From Planktothrix sp. UBA8402 (GTDB taxonomy: Bacteria; Cyanobacteriota; Cyanobacteriia; Cyanobacteriales; Microcoleaceae): a stretch of 5,880 nucleotides of DNA. This document shows, one piece after another, positions 1-5,865 of this stretch; positions within the stretch are counted from its first letter, which is position 1; each line of letters opens with the position of its first letter. The notes under the pieces were generated by a model that was not told where the DNA came from, did no database searches, and saw only the letters and a program-made list of their open reading frames with translations. The DNA is taken from the NCBI GenBank assembly GCA_003456035.1, contig DMPJ01000527.1, forward strand, positions 1 to 5,880, written 5' to 3'. The position numbers and the translations under genes were made by a program.

Positions 1-27
1 CTTGGTAAGGGGGGTTGGGGGGTCATC
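1..27. repeat. G-run element at the left edge, probably half of an intergenic palindromic repeat
   Basis: Two runs of six G separated by TT (bases 9-22) follow the short imperfect palindrome CTTGGTAAG. This looks like the right half of a C-run/G-run hairpin repeat that I recall as common between genes in cyanobacteria; the matching C-rich arm would lie outside the window. It sits just downstream of the minus-strand mop gene, so it could also act at that gene's 3' end. The G runs are seen; membership of a repeat family is from memory and unverified. Confidence 0.35.
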
Positions 28-44
28 TGTGGCAATCTGATCAT

Positions 45-254
45 CTAATCAATGGCGATTATGACATCCGATGCCTTGATCACTGCGTAAACTTCCTTAC
101 CTGCGGCCAGTCCCAGGTTCTCCGATGAGGTTTTGGTAATAACGGCTGTAACTTCTACACCAGGAGAAATTTCCACTGTAACTTCATCGTTGACAACCCC
201 TGTCACCACAGACTTAACTATTCCTTTTAGGGTATTGCGTGCACTAACTTTCAT
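45..254 (-). CDS. Molybdopterin-binding (Mop/TOBE domain) molbindin-like protein
   Basis: A small cytoplasmic oxyanion-binding protein of 69 residues, the normal size for a single Mop domain. Members of this family bind molybdate or tungstate as multimers and are thought to store or buffer it for molybdenum-cofactor enzymes such as nitrate reductase. The Mop pattern runs over the whole length: SARN-LKG at residues 4-11, the beta-rich middle, then TKTSSENLGLAAGKEV (40-55) and VIKASDV (58-64), the usual anion-site region. There is no helix-turn-helix, so it is not a ModE regulator, and no ATPase domain, so it is not the C-terminal part of a ModC fused to a TOBE domain. No modABC gene is visible in the window. 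It follows the nucleoside transporter on the same strand with a 65-base gap. The ATG start is the only one giving the full N-terminal Mop motif. I see no good Shine-Dalgarno sequence. The family call is firm; which anion it binds is inferred. Confidence 0.9.
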   Translation of the reverse strand: MKVSARNTLKGIVKSVVTGVVNDEVTVEISPGVEVTAVITKTSSENLGLAAGKEVYAVIKASDVIIAID

Positions 255-285
255 AGAAACATTGTTGGAGTTTGTTAACTTCTCT

Positions 286-314
286 ATTGTACTTCATAAT
301 GTCAATAAATTGAA
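286..314 (-). promoter_or_regulatory. Candidate promoter for the mop gene
   Basis: On the minus strand, TTCAAT (314-309) is followed after 17 bases by TACAAT (291-286). The -10 box matches TATAAT at five of six positions; the -35 box is weak. It would start transcription near base 279, leaving a leader of about 25 bases before the ATG. If real, mop can be expressed independently of the transporter gene upstream. This is based on consensus matching only. Confidence 0.3.
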
Positions 315-319
315 AAAAA

Positions 320-1570
320 TTATAGAATTATTCCAGCAATACAAGCGGTCATAAAACAAGCAATAGAACCCGCGATCATGGCTCTAATTCCTAATCGAGC
401 TACATCGGTTTGTCGTTGGGGAGCCATTGCTGAAATTCCGCCAATTTGTATAGCAATAGAACCAATATTAGAAAAACCACATAGGGCGTAGGTCGAAATA
501 ATAACCGCTCTTTCTGAAATCGTGGGAGCGGTGTTAGCAGCTATTTTACCTTGGGCAATTTTGACTCCATTTTCAATCAATACCTTTAAATCTAAATAGG
601 CAATAAATTCATTTAAAATGGTTTTTTTACCTAATAATATTCCCACTTGTAAACAATCTGAAATCGGAACTCCCATTAACCAAGCCACAGGAGCAAATAA
701 ATAACCAAATATTCCTTCTAAAGATAAGGAAGGCAAACCCCAAAGACTTCCAAACCATTGTAAAACTCCATTGATTAACGCTAATAATCCTAAAAAAGCA
801 ATTAACATCGCTGCCACATTTAAGGCTAATTTCATCCCCTCAATAGCTCCGGTTGCTGCTGCGTCAATTCCATTAACTGAAGTGGGTTTTACTTCTATTT
901 TAACTTTTCCTTTAGTTAAAGATATTTCTGTTTCAGGATAGAATATTTTAGAAATAGCTAAAGCGGCAGGAGCCGACATTACAGATGCCGATAAAATATG
1001 TTGGGCGGGAATTCCAAAGGAAATATAAGCCGCCATTACCCCTCCGGCAATAGTAGCAAATCCTCCGGTCATTACGGCATGAAGTTCGGAGTTGGTTAAG
1101 GTAGAAATATAGGGTTTAATTAATAACGGAGCCTCGGTTTGTCCGATAAAAATATTAGCCGAACAGGATAAAGTTTCTGAACCCGATGTTTTCAAAGTTC
1201 GCATCATTAACCAAGCAACAGCTTCTACAACTTTTTGTAAAATTCCATAGTGATATAAAATTGAAATAAAAGACGAAAAGAAAATAATTGTCGGCAAAAC
1301 TTTAAAGGCGATCAAATGGTCTTGGAAGTTTTCCCCAAAGACAAATTTAGCGCCTTGATCGGAAAAATTTAGAAACTGAGTTACACAATTTCCTAAAAAC
1401 TCAAATACAACAAAACCAGGCTTAGTTTTGAGGATGAGGACGGCAAAAATTAACTGTAATCCAATTCCCCATAATACTGTTAGCCAACGAATAGCTTTTC
1501 GATTCACCGAGCATAAATAGGAAATTCCTACAAAAACAAATAATCCCAAAAGTGAAATCCCACGTTCCAT
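320..1570 (-). CDS. Concentrative nucleoside transporter (CNT/NupC family)
   Basis: A 416-residue inner-membrane protein that imports nucleosides together with Na+ or H+, probably for salvage. The order is that of bacterial CNTs: N-terminal membrane segments (about 5-20 and 28-48), the gate region VLPTIIFFSS (91-100), then the core transport domain. Substrate- and ion-site motifs are all present: N139 and GQTEAP (143-148) in the first re-entrant hairpin, GGFATIAGGV (169-178), NEF with E321, and CGFSNIGS (364-371) with N368 and S371. In the structurally known CNT from Vibrio cholerae, the corresponding Gln/Thr/Glu, Glu, Asn and Ser contact the nucleoside base and ribose. Length is typical and no key residue is missing, so it looks functional. 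The ATG at 1570 gives the usual short N-terminus before the first helix; the ribosome site is weak (AAAGAA). It is transcribed divergently from der. Substrate preference (pyrimidine or purine) and coupling ion cannot be read from the sequence. Confidence 0.93.
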   Translation of the reverse strand: MERGISLLGLFVFVGISYLCSVNRKAIRWLTVLWGIGLQLIFAVLILKTKPGFVVFEFLGNCVTQFLNFSDQGAKFVFGENFQDHLIAFKVLPTIIFFSSFISILYHYGILQKVVEAVAWLMMRTLKTSGSETLSCSANIFIGQTEAPLLIKPYISTLTNSELHAVMTGGFATIAGGVMAAYISFGIPAQHILSASVMSAPAALAISKIFYPETEISLTKGKVKIEVKPTSVNGIDAAATGAIEGMKLALNVAAMLIAFLGLLALINGVLQWFGSLWGLPSLSLEGIFGYLFAPVAWLMGVPISDCLQVGILLGKKTILNEFIAYLDLKVLIENGVKIAQGKIAANTAPTISERAVIISTYALCGFSNIGSIAIQIGGISAMAPQRQTDVARLGIRAMIAGSIACFMTACIAGIIL

Positions 1571-1576
1571 AATTCT

Positions 1577-1606
1577 TTGATTTAGTGTAGATTTTTAATG
1601 TATAAT
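1577..1606 (+). promoter_or_regulatory. Candidate sigma-70-type promoter for der
   Basis: TTGATT (1577-1582) and a perfect TATAAT (1601-1606) are separated by 18 bases. Transcription would start near base 1613 and give der a leader of about 120 bases. The -35 box matches the TTGACA consensus at four of six positions. It lies in the divergent region, so a promoter for the minus-strand transporter must overlap it; I found no convincing minus-strand box pair. Confidence 0.5.
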
Positions 1607-1681
1607 TTAGAATGCTGTGCAAAAAGCGTCAGAATCCAAAATTAACCCTTTGCCAATTACTGTTAGCCCGAGCAGCACCGT

Positions 1682-1772
1682 AGGAGGAGAGCAATTGCAT
1701 CCCTACAATCAATTACGACTTACTAAACAGGTTTATGTCTTTACCTATTGTTGCTATTATTGGCCGTCCTAA
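1682..1772 (+). other. Strong Shine-Dalgarno with TTG-start mini-ORF overlapping the der start
   Basis: AGGAGG (1682-1687) is the best ribosome site in the window. It does not serve der, whose ATG lies 47 bases further on. Seven bases after it is a TTG (1695-1697) that opens 25 codons ending at a TAA (1770-1772) inside der, in a different frame. The predicted peptide starts [12 protein letters not shown] and has no recognised homologue. der itself has only AGG three bases before its ATG. This could be a leader ORF that delivers ribosomes to der by translational coupling, or it could be chance. GTAGG (1680-1684) can also pair with CCTAC (1702-1706), which would partly hide the Shine-Dalgarno. 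Sequence observation is firm; function is speculation. Confidence 0.2.
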
Positions 1773-3099
1773 TGTCGGGAAATCAACTCTGGCCAATCGT
1801 TTAGCGGGAAATCCCGAAGCGATTGTGCATGATCAGCCCGGTATTACCCGCGATCGCACCTATCGTCCAGCATTTTGGCAGGATCGAGAATTTCAAGTCG
1901 TAGATACGGGCGGTTTAGTCTTTGATGATGATACAGAATTTTTGCCCATGATTCGAGAACAAGCAATGATCGCTTTAACCGAAGCCACCGCCGCGATTTT
2001 TGTGGTTGATGGTCAAATGGGTTTGACGGGCGGGGATGAAGCGATCGCAACTTGGTTACGCGAACAATCAATACCGATTTTATTAGCGGTGAATAAATGC
2101 GAATCTCCCACCACCGGAATGATTCAAGCCGCCGATTTTTGGGAATTGGGACTCGGAGAACCCTATCCGGTTTCCGGGATTCATGGATCGGGAACCGGGG
2201 AATTATTAGATGATTTGATTAAATATTTACCCCCGATTGATCAAATCGAAACCGAAAAAGAAATTAAAGTAGCGATTATTGGTCGTCCCAACGTTGGAAA
2301 ATCGAGTTTATTAAATGCCTTTTTAGGAGAAAATCGCGCTATTGTTAGTCCGATTTCTGGTACAACCAGAGATGCAATTGATACGGTGATTGAACGAGAT
2401 GGAAAAACCTATCGGTTAATTGATACCGCCGGAATTCGACGCAAGAAAAATGTTGAATATGGGGCGGAATTTTTTGGAATTAATCGAGCTTTTAAAGCCA
2501 TTAATCGGGCGGATGTGGTGTTATTAGTAATTGATGCTATTGATCAAGTTACAGATCAAGATCAAAAATTAGCTGATCGGATTATAGAAGAAGGTCGTTC
2601 CTGTGTAATTGTTGTCAATAAATGGGATGCGATCGAGAAGGATACCTATACTATTTTAGACTATGAAAAAGAAGTCCGAGCCAAACTCTATTTTATGGAT
2701 TGGGCGGAGTTAATTTTTATTAGTGCTAAAACGGGTCAACGGGTTGAAAGAATTCTAAATTTAGTTGATACCGCCGCCGAAGGTCACGAAAGACGAGTCT
2801 CAACGGCCGTAATTAATGAAGTAATTGAAGAAGCAATAAGTTGGCATTCTCCCACCGTTACTCGCCAAGGGAAACAAGGGAAAATCTACTATGGAACCCA
2901 AGTTAGTATTAAACCTCCGACTTTGGTTTTATTTGTTAATGATCCTAAACGATTTAATGATAATTACCGTCGTTATATTGACAGCCAATTCCGCAAACAA
3001 TTGGGCTTTAAAGGCACACCAATTAAATTAATTTGGCGAGGCAAATCTGCCCGAGAAATTGAACGCCATCCCGCCAACCGAGCCACCCGGGTTAAGTGA
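1735..3099 (+). CDS. der: Der (EngA) double-domain GTPase, 50S ribosome assembly
   Basis: An essential cytoplasmic GTPase needed for late assembly of the 50S ribosomal subunit. At 454 residues it has the full family length. Two G domains stand in tandem. In the first are GRPNVGKS (10-17), the switch GITRDRT (36-42), DTGG (57-60) and NKCE (120-123). In the second are GRPNVGKS (183-190), SGTTRDA (208-214), DTAG (230-233), NKWD (295-298) and SAK (330-332). A C-terminal KH-like domain follows (about 353-440), with a short basic end. The ATG directly precedes the standard N-terminus ([12 protein letters not shown]). No in-frame ATG, GTG or TTG lies between it and the upstream in-frame stop at 1681. 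Its own ribosome site is poor. It heads the plus-strand cluster, and the next gene starts 12 bases after its stop. In Synechococcus elongatus, EngA has been reported to interact functionally with PipX, which is encoded two genes downstream here. Confidence 0.98.
   Translation: MSLPIVAIIGRPNVGKSTLANRLAGNPEAIVHDQPGITRDRTYRPAFWQDREFQVVDTGGLVFDDDTEFLPMIREQAMIALTEATAAIFVVDGQMGLTGGDEAIATWLREQSIPILLAVNKCESPTTGMIQAADFWELGLGEPYPVSGIHGSGTGELLDDLIKYLPPIDQIETEKEIKVAIIGRPNVGKSSLLNAFLGENRAIVSPISGTTRDAIDTVIERDGKTYRLIDTAGIRRKKNVEYGAEFFGINRAFKAINRADVVLLVIDAIDQVTDQDQKLADRIIEEGRSCVIVVNKWDAIEKDTYTILDYEKEVRAKLYFMDWAELIFISAKTGQRVERILNLVDTAAEGHERRVSTAVINEVIEEAISWHSPTVTRQGKQGKIYYGTQVSIKPPTLVLFVNDPKRFNDNYRRYIDSQFRKQLGFKGTPIKLIWRGKSAREIERHPANRATRVK
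1850..1857. repeat. HIP1 octamer GCGATCGC
   Basis: Perfect copy of the palindromic octamer that is over-represented in many cyanobacterial genomes, here inside der. It supports the taxonomic call and has no gene-specific role that I can see. Confidence 0.85.
2041..2048. repeat. HIP1 octamer GCGATCGC
   Basis: Second perfect HIP1 copy, also within the first G domain of der, 191 bases after the first. Confidence 0.85.
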
Positions 3100-3100
3100 T

Positions 3101-3105
3101 AGGAG
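3101..3105 (+). promoter_or_regulatory. Ribosome binding site of the ecfT-like gene
   Basis: AGGAG lies just after the der stop codon and six bases before the ATG at 3112. It fixes the start and shows that the gene is built to be translated from a transcript shared with der. Confidence 0.75.
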
Positions 3106-3111
3106 CAATCT

Positions 3112-4017
3112 ATGGACTTACTGCGATCGCTTCCCATTGGATTATATTTAGAACAACCGATTACTTGGTTACATCGTCTTGATGCCCGGGTTAAGTTTAT
3201 TTGGTTGATGAGCTTTTTAGTTGCTCCTTTATTAGCTAACCCTTGGTGGCGATTAATATTAGTCGGTTTGTTAATTTTAATCACCCTCGGCGCACGAATT
3301 CCTTTGCGGGTTTGGAAGCGACAAATGGGGTGGTTACTGATGTTTTGTGGGTTACTATTTCTGTTAAGTTGTATTATGCCCGATGGTTTGGCGGTCAACC
3401 ATCAACCTCGACTTCCTGAACAGGAATTAAGATTTTATCCATCAGGATCAACAGAAATATTACCTCAACCCACTTCCTATAGGTATGTATTATTTTCCCA
3501 AGGGCCAATAGAAATTACCCGCTATTCTGTAGATTTAGCTATCAGGACGAGTACCCTATTGTTTACCCTGGTTTATAGTACAAATCTATATTTATTAACC
3601 ACCGCTTCCGAAGAAATTGCCATGGCTTTAGAAAGCTTAATGGAACCTTTAAGAAGGTTAAAATTACCCGTTACAGAAATTGCCTTAACCCTGACTTTAT
3701 CCCTACGATTTTTTCCATTAGTTTTAGAAGAAATTCAAAATTTAATCCGCTCTGTAAGAACCCGGGCAATTAATTGGAAAAAATTGGGACTGCGAGGAAC
3801 TACCCAAGTTTGGTTAACCATTGCAGAAAGGTTACTACAAAACCTATTATTACGCGCCGAACAAATTTCCAGCGCCATGCAAGTTCGAGGGTTCACCAGT
3901 CCCGATCAACATCGGGTAGAATGGCATCAACTTCGCTTTAAACCTTGGGATGGAGTCGCTCTGATTTGTCTAACTGTATTCTGGGGAGTCCGGTTAATTT
4001 GGGGAGGAGAAATTTGA
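3112..4017 (+). CDS. EcfT/CbiQ-family transmembrane protein of an ECF-type transporter
   Basis: A 301-residue inner-membrane protein of the EcfT (CbiQ) family. EcfT proteins join a substrate-binding S component to two ATPases in energy-coupling-factor vitamin or metal importers. Seen here: the N-terminal motif HRLDARVKF (21-29), hydrophobic segments at about 27-45, 47-60, 72-88, 142-164 and 278-297, and the cytoplasmic coupling helices. These helices carry SVRTRAI (214-220) and AMQVRGF (255-261), corresponding to the two Ala-Arg-Gly motifs that dock on the ATPases. Both depart from the canonical form: the first has R-A-I in place of A-R-G, the second V in place of A. A polar stretch at about 91-138 is longer than in typical Firmicute EcfT proteins. 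No S component or ATPase gene is in the window, so the substrate is unknown and the partners, if any, are encoded elsewhere. It follows der by 12 bases with its own AGGAG site. Plant plastids carry a homologous CbiQ-like protein (ABCI12), suggesting an old cyanobacterial role. Family call is strong; a role in cobalt, biotin or other uptake is not supported by context. Confidence 0.85.
   Translation: MDLLRSLPIGLYLEQPITWLHRLDARVKFIWLMSFLVAPLLANPWWRLILVGLLILITLGARIPLRVWKRQMGWLLMFCGLLFLLSCIMPDGLAVNHQPRLPEQELRFYPSGSTEILPQPTSYRYVLFSQGPIEITRYSVDLAIRTSTLLFTLVYSTNLYLLTTASEEIAMALESLMEPLRRLKLPVTEIALTLTLSLRFFPLVLEEIQNLIRSVRTRAINWKKLGLRGTTQVWLTIAERLLQNLLLRAEQISSAMQVRGFTSPDQHRVEWHQLRFKPWDGVALICLTVFWGVRLIWGGEI
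3123..3130. repeat. HIP1 octamer GCGATCGC
   Basis: Third perfect HIP1 copy, at codons 4-7 of the ecfT-like gene. Confidence 0.85.
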
Positions 4018-4096
4018 GATTGATGAGTTGACCAAATCAAGTTAAAATAGTTCTGGATCTTAAAATAAAGCCATTATTTGTTAATTTTGAAACTTA
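4018..4096 (+). promoter_or_regulatory. Intergenic region before pipX with two TTAAAATA repeats
   Basis: This 79-base gap holds an exact direct repeat, TTAAAATA, at 4042-4049 and 4060-4067, 18 bases apart. Each copy contains a TAAAAT box resembling a -10 element. TTGACC (4028-4033) is a fair -35 box, but it stands only 9 bases before the first and 27 before the second, so neither spacing is good. No NtcA site (GTA-N8-TAC) is present. The gap is long enough for a pipX promoter, but none can be assigned securely. Confidence 0.25.
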
Positions 4097-4366
4097 ATGA
4101 CCACAGAAACTTACAAGAATCATCCCAACTTCGGGCTATTGTTCAAAATATGCCCAGTTGAGGATCATCAAGAATTATTCACAACTCTTTACGCCCAGCG
4201 CCTATTTTTTTTAGTCACTCAGGGACAATCAGGATTAAAATTTGAACCCATTAGTCGTTCCGATGCTAAACTTTTAGTCGAAATTCGTCTCAGAATGCTC
4301 CGTCGCACCGGACAGGGGGAGGAATACAAAAAAATCCAAGAAGTCCATCACAATACTTTTCAATAG
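4097..4366 (+). CDS. pipX: PipX, PII-interacting co-activator of NtcA
   Basis: A small cytoplasmic regulator found only in cyanobacteria. When 2-oxoglutarate is high it binds the transcription factor NtcA and activates nitrogen-assimilation genes; when nitrogen is ample it is held by the signalling protein PII. At 89 residues it matches the Synechococcus elongatus protein in length and alignment. The N-terminal Tudor-like domain (about 1-52) starts with the E4/Y6 region and NHPNFGLLFKIC (8-19). It contains the near-invariant LYAQRLFFLV (31-40), including Y32, Q34 and R35, the surface shared by PII and NtcA. Two C-terminal helices follow (about 53-89), with ISRSDAKLLVE and LRMLRR. No key residue appears to be lost. 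The codons for LFFL contain a T8 run (4205-4212). The ATG aligns with the known N-terminus, and the ribosome site is weak. pipY begins 35 bases after the stop, a pairing that is usual in cyanobacteria. Confidence 0.97.
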   Translation: MTTETYKNHPNFGLLFKICPVEDHQELFTTLYAQRLFFLVTQGQSGLKFEPISRSDAKLLVEIRLRMLRRTGQGEEYKKIQEVHHNTFQ

Positions 4367-4401
4367 TTTAGTTAAAACCGCCCACCGCCAACTAACGTAA
4401 A

Positions 4402-5073
4402 ATGACTGATTTGATTACCGAAAATATTGCTAAAATTCGAGACTCTATTCCTAAGTCGGTGCGATTAATTGCGGTCACAAAGACAGTTTCTGTTGAAGCA
4501 ATACGGATCGCTTATCAAGCAGGAATTAGAGATTTTGCGGAAAATCGAGTCCAAGAAGCGGCGGAAAAATATCCTCAATTACAAGATCTCAGTGATATTA
4601 CTTGGCATTTAATCGGTAATTTGCAAACCAATAAAGCCACAAAAGCATTACAACTGTTTCAATGGATTCAATCCGTAGATAGTCTAAAGTTGGCCTTACG
4701 TTTAGATCATCTAGCCGGGGAATTAGGATATCAACCCCAAGTTTGTCTTCAAGTTAAAATTATCCCCGATCCTAATAAGTTTGGCTGGACTATCCCCGAA
4801 CTGTTGGCAGAATTACCCCAGTTAAACGAATGTCAGCACCTCAAAATTCAAGGTTTAATGACTATTCCCCCCTTGGGGTTAACCGACTCAGAAACCCTAG
4901 ATGTTTTTGAACGCACCCGGGAGTTAGCAGAAACAATTCGACAACAAAATTGGACTAATATTAGAATGCAAGAATTATCAATGGGGATGTCGGAAGATTA
5001 TTCTCTAGCAGTTCAAAAAGGTGCTACCATGATTCGACTAGGACGGATAATTTTTGGCCAAAGGAGGAGTTAA
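4402..5073 (+). CDS. pipY: PipY (YggS/PLPBP family), pyridoxal-phosphate homeostasis protein
   Basis: A cytoplasmic PLP-binding protein with an alanine-racemase-like TIM-barrel fold and no known catalytic activity. The family keeps PLP and amino/keto acid pools in balance, and the human member PLPBP is linked to B6-dependent epilepsy. At 223 residues it is full length. The PLP lysine is K27 in RLIAVTK. Other signatures are FAENRVQE (45-52), WHLIGNLQTNK (68-78), GLMTIPP (151-157), and SMGMSEDYSLAV (193-204). The phosphate-binding end is MIRLGRIIFG (210-219), with R212. It lacks the second domain of true alanine racemases. The ATG at 4402 gives the normal short N-terminal helix; there is no Shine-Dalgarno sequence in the 35 bases after pipX, so translation may depend on pipX reading. 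In cyanobacteria PipX and PipY are reported to be functionally linked, which fits their placement here. Confidence 0.97.
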   Translation: MTDLITENIAKIRDSIPKSVRLIAVTKTVSVEAIRIAYQAGIRDFAENRVQEAAEKYPQLQDLSDITWHLIGNLQTNKATKALQLFQWIQSVDSLKLALRLDHLAGELGYQPQVCLQVKIIPDPNKFGWTIPELLAELPQLNECQHLKIQGLMTIPPLGLTDSETLDVFERTRELAETIRQQNWTNIRMQELSMGMSEDYSLAVQKGATMIRLGRIIFGQRRS

Positions 5074-5191
5074 ATACAACAATTCACAGTAAAATGGGCG
5101 AGTCTTAAAAAAATTCAATATAACTCAAACCCTCAACCCATCTAAACTGGAAGTTGAGTTGAAATTCTAAAGTCGTGATGGAGACTAAACC
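5074..5191 (+). promoter_or_regulatory. Leader/intergenic region before sepF with alternative hairpins
   Basis: In this 118-base gap TTGAGTT (5154-5160) can pair with AACTCAA (5122-5128), leaving a 25-base loop. An overlapping GTTGAG (5153-5158) can instead pair with CTCAAC (5132-5137). The two foldings are mutually exclusive. No T-run follows, so it is not an intrinsic terminator. No convincing -35/-10 pair was found. The sepF ribosome site lies outside both stems. Confidence 0.25.
5180..5183 (+). promoter_or_regulatory. Ribosome binding site deciding the GTG start of sepF
   Basis: GGAG ends eight bases before the GTG at 5192. An ATG at 5178 is out of frame, and no other in-frame start gives the standard N-terminus, so this site supports the GTG call. 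Confidence 0.6.
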
Positions 5192-5800
5192 GTGAACATT
5201 TTTAATAGACTAAAAGATTTTGTAGGGTTCAATGACTCTGTAGAATACGATTACGAATACGACGAAACCGAGGGAAATCGTTACCCAGGTAACTATCCCC
5301 CCCCGCAAGAACAGCCCGCCCCGACCGTACCAGCAGAAGACCCCCGGGCGTCTCGTCGTTCACAACGGTCTGCTGGATCTATGAATACTGGTGTAATGTC
5401 TGAAGTTGGAATCGGATCAACAATGAGTAATGTTATCGGAATGCCCGGCGCTTTGAATGGAATTTCTGAAGTGGTGGTCATGGAACCCCGCACCTTTGAA
5501 GAAATGCCTACCGCTATTCGCGCCCTGAAAGAACGCAAATCTGTCGTTCTTAATTTAACCTTAATGGACCCTGATCAGGCCCAAAGAGCCGTTGATTTTG
5601 TCGCGGGTGGAACCTTTGCCCTTGATGGCCACCAAGAACGAATTGGGGAAAGTATTTTCCTATTTACTCCCAGTTGTGTTCAAGTCAGAACTCAAGGCGG
5701 CGGCGTTGTCCACGAGGGCATCCCTCAAGCCCGCAACCCCCGCACCAGCAGCCCGGCAGCCCCCCCCTGGCAGCCCGAAAGAACCCAGGCTATTCAGTAA
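5192..5800 (+). CDS. sepF: SepF (Cdv2/YlmF), FtsZ-binding cell-division protein
   Basis: A division protein that polymerises at the septum and links FtsZ filaments to the membrane; cyanobacteria depend on it because they lack FtsA. At 202 residues it has three parts. The first is an N-terminal membrane-targeting amphipathic helix, [13 protein letters not shown] (1-13). The second is an acidic then Pro-rich, basic linker (about 17-90). The third is the conserved SepF domain (about 92-170), including [12 protein letters not shown] (94-105), the VVLNL strand (118-122) and [12 protein letters not shown] (135-146), where the dimer-contact glycines lie. A Pro-rich, low-complexity tail closes it. 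It starts with GTG behind a GGAG site; the N-terminus matches other cyanobacterial SepF proteins exactly in position. Two C8 tracts interrupt the gene, at 5297-5304 in the linker and at 5760-5767 in the tail. In many cyanobacteria proC follows; it is not in the window. Confidence 0.96.
   Translation: MNIFNRLKDFVGFNDSVEYDYEYDETEGNRYPGNYPPPQEQPAPTVPAEDPRASRRSQRSAGSMNTGVMSEVGIGSTMSNVIGMPGALNGISEVVVMEPRTFEEMPTAIRALKERKSVVLNLTLMDPDQAQRAVDFVAGGTFALDGHQERIGESIFLFTPSCVQVRTQGGGVVHEGIPQARNPRTSSPAAPPWQPERTQAIQ
5755..5776 (+). repeat. Short direct repeat GGCAGCCC around a C8 tract in the sepF tail
   Basis: GGCAGCCC occurs at 5755-5762 and 5769-5776, with a run of eight C (5760-5767) starting in the first copy. 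It lies within the low-complexity Pro-rich end of SepF. The 14-base offset is not a multiple of three, so the two copies are read in different frames and this is a DNA-level repeat, not a peptide repeat. Confidence 0.6.
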
Positions 5801-5809
5801 ATTAACGGA

Positions 5810-5839
5810 TGTAGAGGCGTTAAATCAAACGTCTCTGCA
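5810..5839. repeat. Imperfect palindrome of the cyanobacterial GTAGAG...CTCTAC type
   Basis: A 12-bp stem (5810-5821 with 5828-5839) with two G-T pairs encloses a 6-base loop, nine bases after the sepF stop. Its arms, TGTAGAGGCGTT and AACGTCTCTGCA, resemble a dispersed palindrome (GTAGAGACGTT...AACGTCTCTAC) that I recall as very common between genes in filamentous cyanobacteria. The flank is A-rich, not T-rich, so it is not a standard intrinsic terminator for sepF, although the hairpin could protect the 3' end. The stem is seen directly; the family assignment is from memory. Confidence 0.5.
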
Positions 5840-5865
5840 ACTAAAAAAAAGACCTTCCATTCCCC

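Noticed and set aside
286..305. TTGACA...TACAAT promoter on the minus strand before mop
   Set aside because: The boxes are only 8 bases apart, too close for sigma-70; the TTCAAT box with a 17-base spacer is the better pairing for the same -10.
133..354. 73-codon plus-strand frame opposite mop
   Set aside because: It is antisense to the Mop domain, which is clearly coding on the other strand.
1422..1622. 66-codon minus-strand frame overlapping the start of the nucleoside transporter
   Set aside because: It is out of frame with the clear CNT protein over most of its length and has no family features.
2973..3398. 141-codon minus-strand frame across the der/ecfT junction
   Set aside because: It is antisense to two well-conserved genes and resembles no known protein.
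4018..4096. NtcA binding site upstream of pipX
   Set aside because: No GTA-N8-TAC or near match is present in this gap.
5810..5850. Intrinsic terminator for sepF
   Set aside because: The stem is good but is followed by an A-rich stretch, not a T-run; on the minus strand the T-run would precede the stem.
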